Shown piece after piece: positions 1 to 5,739 of a stretch of 14,554 nt of DNA. The notes under the pieces are model-generated. The model ran no database searches, was not told the origin of the DNA, and was given only the letters and a program-made list of their open reading frames with translations. The first letter of the stretch is position 1; each line of letters opens with the position of its first letter. A program made the translations under genes and the position numbers. Source of the DNA: an uncultured Lautropia sp. (GTDB lineage Bacteria; Pseudomonadota; Gammaproteobacteria; Burkholderiales; Burkholderiaceae_E); NCBI GenBank assembly GCA_938046755.1, contig CALIXC010000221.1:1-14554 (forward strand), given 5' to 3'.

Positions 1-352
1 GGAGGGCCGGCTCCAGCTGGAAGTCCATGACATCCATGACAGCCTGATGCCCCATCACCAATGCATCGTCCTGCACGGCTGACTGCCGCAATCTGGCCTC
101 AATGTTCAGCCTTCCGGCTAGAAAACCAGCCGAACTGTCAGGGATCAGTTGGGTATCTGCCGGATCCAGCACCGTCACTTCGTCCAGCATGGTCAGAAAC
201 AGCGCCACACGGTGGCGCACGGTTTCCGATACACCGACGCAGGTCAGCTGCCAGCCTCCCTGCTGCCAGCTTTCACTACGCTGAACGATCCATTCTTCAT
301 CACGGATGAGGACTCGGGCGCCCGCCGAAGGGGGCTTGTGACTGGCTGGCAT
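1..352 (-). CDS. N-terminus of a probable SNF2/DEAD-box-type helicase (partial, runs off the left edge)
   Basis: The minus-strand frame is open from an ATG at 352-350 to the window edge, giving about 117 residues with no stop. It begins MPASHKPPSAGARVLIRDEE and continues with a segment containing WIVQR, LTCVGVSE, FLTMLDEV, VLDPADT, and near the edge a GHQAVMD and FQLEPAL motif. From memory this resembles the domain preceding the ATPase core of large SNF2-type helicases found in phage-defence and repair islands, where a similar phrase (DPALxAL) leads into the helicase motifs. No Walker motif lies inside the window, so the helicase call rests only on this N-terminal resemblance. The frame stays open for a short distance upstream of the ATG without another ATG, and no strong ribosome binding site precedes it. 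The gene is divergent from the toxin-antitoxin operon on its right. It could equally be an uncharacterised protein. Confidence 0.5.
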   Translation of the reverse strand, partial: MPASHKPPSAGARVLIRDEEWIVQRSESWQQGGWQLTCVGVSETVRHRVALFLTMLDEVTVLDPADTQLIPDSSAGFLAGRLNIEARLRQSAVQDDALVMGHQAVMDVMDFQLEPAL

Positions 353-384
353 GAGCTGGGCTACAGGAAGGGTCAGACACCAGG

Positions 385-402
385 CGACATCAACGGATGT
401 CG
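385..402 (-). repeat. Perfect 7-bp inverted repeat (hairpin) in the helicase leader
   Basis: CGACATC and GATGTCG flank the 4-nt loop AACG. The hairpin lies about 33 bp upstream of the minus-strand ATG at 352. It has no T tract, so it is not a typical terminator. It could be a leader hairpin or a protein-binding site; function unknown. Confidence 0.5.
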
Positions 403-631
403 ATCCTTTGAACAAACAAAGGCCAAGACCTCGGATGATATACACCCCGAGAGTAGTGTTTCAAACTGTAGCCCAGGGGTGGGACAGGTGGGCTCTAAGT
501 TCAGCGGGCACCCTTCCATACCCCGATGAAAGGCACTGATGGGCCGACGAATGGATCAGAGAAGCGACCTTGCGTCCACCCTGTTCTGCCGACGGTCGCC
601 TGGGTAGACCCCAGTAGAAAACTCAGAGCAC

Positions 632-690
632 TTTATGCAATAATTTCTTTACCTGATAGGTAAAAATATCTACCATAGTGCATAGAGGCA
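632..690 (+). promoter_or_regulatory. Promoter/operator of the higB-higA operon
   Basis: A near-ideal palindrome TTTACCT-GAT-AGGTAAA occupies 648-664, and a further TACC half-site follows at 671-674. An outer pair TATGCA (634-639) and TGCATA (679-684) brackets both. A possible sigma70 promoter is TTTACC (648-653) and TACCAT (671-676) with a 17-bp spacer, each matching consensus at about four of six positions. HigA-type antitoxins typically repress their own operon by binding such palindromes, and here the palindrome would cover the -35 region. A GAGG-like ribosome binding site (about 685-688) precedes the GTG start at 697. Confidence 0.6.
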
Positions 691-696
691 GGCCTT

Positions 697-1029
697 GTGG
701 AGATCCGGTTCAAAGACAAGAAGGTCCAGGAGCTGTGCCAGAAGAAGGCCGTTGCCATCAAGAAGCTGGGAGATCCCTGCGCCAGGAAGCTCCGGGCCCG
801 CCTTCAGGATCTTGAATCGGCCCGCACGGTGCGTGAACTCCCTCCTGTCGGCAACCCCCACCCCCTGAAAGGGGACAGATCAGGCGAGTTCGCCATTCGT
901 CTTGCCGGGGGCTGGCGATTGGTCTTCATCGCAGCCAATGATCCCCGGCCTGCCCTTCCAGGTGGCGCAACCGATTGGACCAAGGTCACCATCATCCGCA
1001 TCGAGGAAGTCGTTGATTACCATGGCTGA
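697..1029 (+). CDS. higB: HigB-type RelE/ParE-superfamily toxin
   Basis: The 110-residue protein fits the plasmid-maintenance killer (HigB) family in length and layout. It begins MEIRFKDKKVQELC, has a helical middle (KLRARLQDLE), then the characteristic HPLKGDRSGEFAIRL segment, followed by GGWRLVF and a closing TIIRIEEVVDYH strand. Family members are ribosome-dependent mRNA endonucleases that halt translation when their antitoxin is lost. The start is GTG at 697, preceded by GAGG with about 8 bp spacing; no better start lies in frame. The stop overlaps the antitoxin ATG (1022) by 8 bp, the toxin-first arrangement expected for higBA and a sign of translational coupling. Compared with the commonest HigB proteins it carries a slightly longer loop (FIAANDPRPALPGGATDWTK) before the last strand, which is also seen in part of the family. 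Confidence 0.88.
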   Translation: MEIRFKDKKVQELCQKKAVAIKKLGDPCARKLRARLQDLESARTVRELPPVGNPHPLKGDRSGEFAIRLAGGWRLVFIAANDPRPALPGGATDWTKVTIIRIEEVVDYHG

Positions 1030-2140
1030 TACCAACACTCCCTTCCTGCCCGACTGGTTATCTCCTCCGGGCGAGACCATCAGTGACATTGCTGAGGAAC
1101 GCGGCTGGAGCCAGGGTGAGCTGGCTCGTCGCCTGAGCTACACCGAGAAGCACCTCAGCCTGCTCATTCATGGCAAGGTTCCCCTGACCGTGGATGCTGC
1201 CCAGCGTCTTGAACGTGTACTGGGCGGCACGGCCGAGTTCTGGCTAACCCGAGAAGCCAAGTACCAGCAGCACAAGGCCAGGCTTGAATCCGAAGAACGC
1301 TGTGCAAAAGAGGTCGGCTGGCTTGACAAAATGCCCGTCAAGGAGCTGATGGATTGCGGTGCCATCCCACGCATGCGCAACGACGGAAAGAACAAACCCA
1401 AGATTGTGGAAGCATGCCTGCGGCTCTTTGGCGTGCAATCATCTGCCGCCTGGGAGAAACATTACGCCAGCATGCAGGTGGCTTTCCGTCGTACCCGCAC
1501 AGAGCAGAGCGACGTGGGCGCCATCTCGGCCTGGCTACGGCTGGGAGAGCAGAAGGCAGAGGCCCTGAGCTTGCCTGGCTATGACAAGGCTACTTTTGAA
1601 GCAGCACTGCGGGATATCCGAACACTTACCCGGAAGGACCCTGGGGAATTCTGGCCCACCATGCAACAGCAGCTGCATGAGGCCGGTGTGCTTCTGGTCA
1701 TGGTGCCATCCATTCCCAAGGCACACGTCAGCGGCATTGCCCGTTGGCTGAACAAACGGCCGATGATCCAGCTATCGCTCTATGGAAAACTCAATGACCG
1801 GTTCTGGTTCTCTTTCTTCCATGAGGCTGCTCACCTTCTGTTGCATGCCTCCAACAAAGAAGAGAAGAGTTCCATTTTCCTGGATGACCTCGGCACTACT
1901 TATGCTGATGATCCCAAGGAGCATGAAGCGAACGAATGGGCGCGGGACTGGCTGATCCCTCCGGAACATGCAGAAGCACTGCGTTGGTTGAATCGCAAGG
2001 AGGAGATCATCGACTTCGCTGATCAACTCAATATCCACCCCGGGATTGTGGTTGGCCGACTGCAGCATGAGGGGATCATCGATTACAGGTGGTTCAATGA
2101 CCTCAAGCAGAGTCTGCCGGTAGAATCTCTCTCATCTTGA
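1022..2140 (+). CDS. HigA-type antitoxin fused to an ImmA/IrrE-type zinc peptidase domain
   Basis: The 372-residue protein starts at ATG 1022, overlapping higB by 8 bp; an in-frame start at 902 lies inside higB and is unlikely. Residues about 12-75 form an XRE/HigA helix-turn-helix (PGETISDIAEERGWSQGELA, then TEKHLSLLIHGKVPLT and GGTAEFWL), which should bind the operator upstream of higB and neutralise HigB. Residues about 90-215 are a linker of unknown role. Residues about 215-350 are a metallopeptidase domain of the ImmA/IrrE (COG2856) type: FFHEAAHLLLH supplies HExxH with ligands His267 and His271, Glu268 as likely catalytic residue, and EANEWA supplies Glu302 as third ligand. In phage ICEBs1 such peptidases cleave a partner repressor; here repressor and peptidase are one chain. 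All metal ligands are intact, so it may be an active enzyme. Confidence 0.85.
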   Translation: MADTNTPFLPDWLSPPGETISDIAEERGWSQGELARRLSYTEKHLSLLIHGKVPLTVDAAQRLERVLGGTAEFWLTREAKYQQHKARLESEERCAKEVGWLDKMPVKELMDCGAIPRMRNDGKNKPKIVEACLRLFGVQSSAAWEKHYASMQVAFRRTRTEQSDVGAISAWLRLGEQKAEALSLPGYDKATFEAALRDIRTLTRKDPGEFWPTMQQQLHEAGVLLVMVPSIPKAHVSGIARWLNKRPMIQLSLYGKLNDRFWFSFFHEAAHLLLHASNKEEKSSIFLDDLGTTYADDPKEHEANEWARDWLIPPEHAEALRWLNRKEEIIDFADQLNIHPGIVVGRLQHEGIIDYRWFNDLKQSLPVESLSS

Positions 2141-2172
2141 TAGATTGCTATTATCACTGGAAGGTAGCTGCT

Positions 2173-4701
2173 TCACACCCCCAGCTTTTTCCTCAGCCGT
2201 ACCAGCTCCCGCCGCCAGACGGCTCGCTGCTCGGACGATTGCTTGAACAGCGCCCCGGTCTTTTCCAGCATCAGCGTATAGGGCCTGCCCTTGCGCAGGG
2301 TCTTATGCTTGACAGGCAGATCGTATCTCTGAATATACTGATGAACGATGTGGCGTCTTTCCGCCGCCAGGGGCCAGGCCAGTTCCCGGATCTCGGATGA
2401 TCTCAGGAATTCAGACAGCGGCTGAAAGAGATCCTGCAGATCTTCCGGGGGCGGAACAGGAATGGACCAGTCGTTCCGCGCACGTGGTGGCTTTTCCAGA
2501 AGGGAAGCCAGTGTCTTCAGACAATGATCGGTGATCGGTTTCAACCAGGGCGCTATGAGCGTTTCCCTGTTCTGTCCGCTCAACAGGGAAAGCACAAAGG
2601 ACAGGGAGTGATCGACACTCAGGATCTTCTCGATGATCTTTCCCGATGAATCGGAAAAATCGGTCACCCAGCACATCCACAGCACCTGCTGGGTACAGGA
2701 AGCCATGTTGACGAGTTCTTTCTTCATGTCCTTGATCGACATGCTGCCCATGCCTGCGACCCGGGTGATTGCCCCGAACCACGCTTGCGCACAAAGCTCC
2801 GTCAGGAAGACAGCAAGTTCACGACATTTGTCACCACTGTCATCCATCAATGCCGCCACAACTTCCGGCAGGTCACCGAACATGAGCAAATAATCAAATC
2901 CGGAGCGGTGAACCGGTTGCCGCCATGACCGCATCATGTCCTTCAGCCATGCCAAGCCATATATCTTCTGCATGCTCTTCAGCATGGGAACCAGGTCCGG
3001 ACGCAGCTGACAAAGCGAAAATGGCTTCAGAAGCGCAAAAGCAATGTTATTCCTGTCTTCCTGGTCTGCAATCCGTTCGGCCGCTGCCATGGCATGGCGC
3101 AGACTTTCATCATAACCCGGTTCTCCCGGTGGTTCCGCATCATAGGCTCTCCGCCATCTGGACCATATCGGCAGCAGCTGTCGCAGGCGTTCCATGGCCA
3201 GATCTGTTTCTTCGTCTTCGAACAAATCGAGAATGATCATCATGGCCTCGTCGGGATTCAGTCTGGCACGAATGACGAACTCTCGACTTCTGGGCCACAT
3301 CACCACTGCAGCGCGGTGATACCAGCGATCCACCGTGTTGCCATAATTTCCCATGTAGCCTTCGTATTCCGACTCGAAGGGCTTGAAGTCCACCGTGGGA
3401 CGGATGTACAGAAGCTCCCTGTCCTCGACATCGCTGGAGCCAAAGACGGGAACCCTGCCCTTTTCGCCCACCCAATGGCGCAACGCCACCTCGTCTTCGA
3501 TCAGCTCTCCCAGATCCGGTTCCATGATCTGTTGCCTAGAAGGGCCGCCTTCTCTGCCACGCTGTTCTTTCCTGGCCAGACGTGATTCCAGAAGACTGAT
3601 TTCATCCCATGGCTCATCATCGTCGAAGGGACTGTCATCATCATGGAATGAATCATCATCCGGCATCTCCTCTTCAGCTTCCAGCAGGGCGTCTGCCAGC
3701 CAGTCGTCGGCAAGATCATCATCGAAGAAGGTGTGTTCATCGTGGTAACTACCGGAAGTTCCGTAGCCATAATCATCTTCTGCCGTCCATCGTTCATGAA
3801 TGTCGGCCAGGGCCAGATAGATCTCGGCATCCAGTGCGCCGGCCACCTGCCGGAGTGCCTTGGCACGACGGATGTCGGCACCTTTCAGGCGTTTCCAGGA
3901 AAGGGCGGAACTCGTATATTGATGATCCAGCAGATAAACAAGCCGGTCCGGACACTCTCCGACGGAGTCCCTGGCCCAGGCGGTCGGCACTGGCGTGTCG
4001 AAGAAGTCGCGCACTGCCGAGGTCAATGCACCAAGCTGGTCATCGGATATGGCAGTGACGGAAGGAAGCTTCTGATCGACGATCAGGTTATAGGTGAGAA
4101 CAACCCGGTAGCCGTGTTTGACGGGTTTGACCTCATGCAGGCAATCGGCATAGAAGGCCATCAGGCATATGCGGTTCTTGTCGCCTTTCGCCTCCAGGCT
4201 TTTGCCCTGATGGGAAACCACGAACTCTCCACCGGAAAACCTGGATGGCAGGATCATCACCAAGGTCGCCAGCATGCCATCGGCCTTTTCGGAATCCTGA
4301 TGGACGGAAAAAAACTGACCAGGGCCATACACCAGCATGTTGTGCAGTTCTGCCCGGAAACGGACTCCCTTCGGGAGTTGAAGATTCCTTTCGATGCGTC
4401 GCAATGCCTTGCCTAGGACGTTCTGCCAGTTCCCGTCATCGAATTCGATGGCATCGGCGGGGATTTCCCAGGTGTCGCGCACACAGGGATCCATTCTGGT
4501 CTCATCCTTGTAGCCGTGATGGGCAGGACTTGCCACGGCGCACAACCGGTGTGCGGTACGACTGTCCACGGGAATTCCGATCGGACCCACCCCGACGACA
4601 TTGATTCCTGGATTTCCCTTGATACTCAATCGCGTGGCAAATGCCCTATCGTCGGACAGCTCTTCCAGTTGCTTGACGATCCTCTCTGCTGGATTGCTCA
4701 T
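2173..4701 (-). CDS. Large 2OG-Fe(II) oxygenase (prolyl 4-hydroxylase-like domain) protein
   Basis: This 842-residue protein has a prolyl-4-hydroxylase-type Fe(II)/2-oxoglutarate domain at about residues 85-210. The iron ligands are visible as His134 and Asp136 (SVHQDSEKADG) and His189 (YADCLHEVKPV), with Arg199 (GYRVVLTYN) placed to hold 2-oxoglutarate. A Gly-Gly-Glu-Phe turn (FSGGEFVV) lies between them, as is usual. Residues about 315-372 are very rich in Asp, Glu and His, without recognisable fold. The remaining 450 residues appear helical and are not recognised. By memory, proteins of similar length and the same central motif occur in fungi and scattered bacteria, with no known substrate. 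The start ATG at 4701 follows AGGT about 8 bp upstream. It converges with the higA fusion gene, 32 bp away. It could hydroxylate a protein or nucleic acid; neither is shown by the sequence. Confidence 0.82.
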   Translation of the reverse strand: MSNPAERIVKQLEELSDDRAFATRLSIKGNPGINVVGVGPIGIPVDSRTAHRLCAVASPAHHGYKDETRMDPCVRDTWEIPADAIEFDDGNWQNVLGKALRRIERNLQLPKGVRFRAELHNMLVYGPGQFFSVHQDSEKADGMLATLVMILPSRFSGGEFVVSHQGKSLEAKGDKNRICLMAFYADCLHEVKPVKHGYRVVLTYNLIVDQKLPSVTAISDDQLGALTSAVRDFFDTPVPTAWARDSVGECPDRLVYLLDHQYTSSALSWKRLKGADIRRAKALRQVAGALDAEIYLALADIHERWTAEDDYGYGTSGSYHDEHTFFDDDLADDWLADALLEAEEEMPDDDSFHDDDSPFDDDEPWDEISLLESRLARKEQRGREGGPSRQQIMEPDLGELIEDEVALRHWVGEKGRVPVFGSSDVEDRELLYIRPTVDFKPFESEYEGYMGNYGNTVDRWYHRAAVVMWPRSREFVIRARLNPDEAMMIILDLFEDEETDLAMERLRQLLPIWSRWRRAYDAEPPGEPGYDESLRHAMAAAERIADQEDRNNIAFALLKPFSLCQLRPDLVPMLKSMQKIYGLAWLKDMMRSWRQPVHRSGFDYLLMFGDLPEVVAALMDDSGDKCRELAVFLTELCAQAWFGAITRVAGMGSMSIKDMKKELVNMASCTQQVLWMCWVTDFSDSSGKIIEKILSVDHSLSFVLSLLSGQNRETLIAPWLKPITDHCLKTLASLLEKPPRARNDWSIPVPPPEDLQDLFQPLSEFLRSSEIRELAWPLAAERRHIVHQYIQRYDLPVKHKTLRKGRPYTLMLEKTGALFKQSSEQRAVWRRELVRLRKKLGV

Positions 4702-4807
4702 CTGCTGACCTGTGTCCCATATCCGGAATATGTGTCATGAGCGTACCAGAATAGCCCTGGACCGATTGAATGAACGGAAGCAGTCCATTTCAACCATCCA
4801 CGGGATC

Positions 4808-4834
4808 ATCTCCGGCTTTGAATGAGGCCGGGAT
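4808..4834 (-). terminator. Hairpin at the mntA stop codon, possible weak terminator
   Basis: CCGGC (4812-4816) pairs with GCCGG (4827-4831), and ATC (4808-4810) pairs with GAT (4832-4834) around one bulged base. The hairpin begins at the mntA stop codon. It has no T tract, so intrinsic termination is doubtful. The 10-bp sequence CGGGATCATC also occurs twice here (4801-4810 and 4829-4838) as a direct repeat. Confidence 0.35.
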
Positions 4835-5163
4835 CATCCATGGTCCTGCAGCACGACATAACCTCGGGAGATCTCATCCCGAAAATATCCGGGAAGGTTG
4901 GCCCAGTCATGCACATCCACCATGATGGGCAGCATGCTGCCGGACAGTGCCTGTCGAAGTGCAGCTGCTGCCTTGAGAGGCTGTGCAGGATCGACTGGAT
5001 TGCGCAGCACGATGTCCAGGTCGCTGGCTTCATGGGCGCCGCCGGTAACTCGGCTTCCGTAGGCCCACACTTCGGCCTGGGGCACGTGGGTGCGCAGCAG
5101 CGCTTCAAGCATCTTTCGCCAGGAGGCCGGCAGGTTCAACCGATCATCTTCAAGGCGTGGCAT
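4834..5163 (-). CDS. mntA: MntA-type nucleotidyltransferase antitoxin
   Basis: The 109-residue protein is a minimal nucleotidyltransferase (MNT). Its active-site signature reads GSRVTGGAHEASDLD, which fits GSX10DXD exactly with Gly36-Ser37, Asp48 and Asp50. Asp83 (PIMVDVHDW) is the likely third acidic residue. In characterised HepT-MntA pairs this enzyme transfers AMP groups to a tyrosine of the HEPN toxin and so inactivates it. A longer frame from 5202 exists, but the ATG at 5163 is preferred: it has GAGG six bases upstream and overlaps the hepT stop by only 14 bp. The tight overlap with hepT (toxin first) implies co-translation. The protein ends shortly after RGYVVLQDHG, as expected for this short family, and nothing essential appears missing. 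Confidence 0.85.
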   Translation of the reverse strand: MPRLEDDRLNLPASWRKMLEALLRTHVPQAEVWAYGSRVTGGAHEASDLDIVLRNPVDPAQPLKAAAALRQALSGSMLPIMVDVHDWANLPGYFRDEISRGYVVLQDHG

Positions 5164-5638
5164 CGCCAGCCTCGTCCAGTCTGTCGGCCAATGCCCGGGC
5201 ATCCTGCAGATAGGTGGGCAGAAGCTTCATGGTCTCATTGGCGAAGTCTTCGCCATAGTCGTGGGTCGTGGTGTTGCGGTTGGCACGGTACTCCAGCCAT
5301 CGGGGAACCTCCTCAATCTCCAGCAGCCCATGCCTTCCTGCCTGACGCAACACATCGTTGAACACCAGACGATCGACTTCACGCGGCTGAACAGCATAGG
5401 GCTTCAAGGCCTTGCGCAGCAACTTGCCGGCGGTTTCCAGGGACAGCTCGAAACTCTTGATGGCGGCATTCCGGTAAAGGTCGTACAGCACCTCGCGGGT
5501 CGTCATGCTGGATCCAGACTTTGCGTCCCTGGAAACAGCAGAGGCATCGGCTTTCGTGACAGGAAGGGCCTGCAGATGAATGATGGCCTGTTCCAGGGTA
5601 TCGACAGTCCGACGCAGATGGGTCGTGTTCAGGGGCAT
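5150..5638 (-). CDS. hepT: HepT-type HEPN toxin (HI0074-like)
   Basis: The 162-residue helical protein matches the HEPN/HI0074 family, long annotated as nucleotidyltransferase substrate-binding. Residues about 45-75 carry the family's N-terminal helices (TREVLYDLYRNAAIKSFELS and ETAGKLLRKAL). The catalytic RNase signature RX4HXY is intact as RNTTTHDY: Arg121, His126 and Tyr128. In studied pairs Arg and His make the RNase active site, and the Tyr is the residue AMPylated by MntA. The first 40 residues look less conserved, so the true start could be the internal Met45. The upstream sequence has no clear ribosome binding site, but a 12-bp palindrome sits 31 bp before the ATG. The gene lies 83 bp beyond the mnmE stop on the same strand, so read-through from mnmE is possible. 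Confidence 0.82.
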   Translation of the reverse strand: MPLNTTHLRRTVDTLEQAIIHLQALPVTKADASAVSRDAKSGSSMTTREVLYDLYRNAAIKSFELSLETAGKLLRKALKPYAVQPREVDRLVFNDVLRQAGRHGLLEIEEVPRWLEYRANRNTTTHDYGEDFANETMKLLPTYLQDARALADRLDEAGDATP

Positions 5639-5668
5639 GACGACTGGGCTTCATGGAAGGTCATGAGC

Positions 5669-5680
5669 CAAGTTTACTTG
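5669..5680 (-). promoter_or_regulatory. Palindrome upstream of hepT, possible operator
   Basis: CAAGT-TT-ACTTG forms an inverted repeat. Flanking GAGC (5665-5668) and GCTC (5682-5685) extend it imperfectly, with one extra base. It lies 31 bp upstream of the hepT ATG, where a repressor of the toxin-antitoxin pair might bind. No clear promoter elements are seen around it. Confidence 0.4.
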
Positions 5681-5721
5681 AGCTCCATGCCTCCCCCATG
5701 GGGCAGCATCCCGAGCAGGCA

Positions 5722-5739
5722 TCACTTCCCGATACAGAA
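5722..5739 (-). other. attB-like 18-bp end of mnmE
   Basis: The last five codons and stop of mnmE (TTC TGT ATC GGG AAG TGA, minus strand) encode the invariant FCIGK tail. In enterobacteria the last 18 bp of this gene (trmE/thdF) are the chromosomal attachment site of SGI1-type integrative elements, and this sequence is close to the form I remember. The accessory block starts immediately beyond it. No second copy was found in the window to the left, so use as an att site is inference. Confidence 0.4.

Larger units (their letters stand above)
353..696. other. Divergent intergenic region between the helicase-like gene and higB
   Basis: This 344-bp stretch has no convincing coding frame; the short frames in it look nothing like known proteins. 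Its left part contains a compact hairpin at 385-402 in the leader of the minus-strand gene. Its right part, from about 630, becomes AT-rich and holds the palindromic operator and probable promoter of the toxin-antitoxin operon. Nothing is recognised in between (about 410-625). Confidence 0.6.

Noticed and set aside
221..235. TTTCCGATACACC resembling the mnmE-end att string
   Set aside because: It matches only partly, lies within the helicase-like coding frame, and is likely chance.
902..1021. In-frame extension of the antitoxin start to 902
   Set aside because: It would lie inside higB and gives no family-like sequence; ATG 1022 overlaps the toxin stop as expected and starts the conserved region.
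5164..5202. Longer MntA start at 5202
   Set aside because: It would extend 13 residues further into hepT; the ATG at 5163 has a better ribosome binding site and fits family length.
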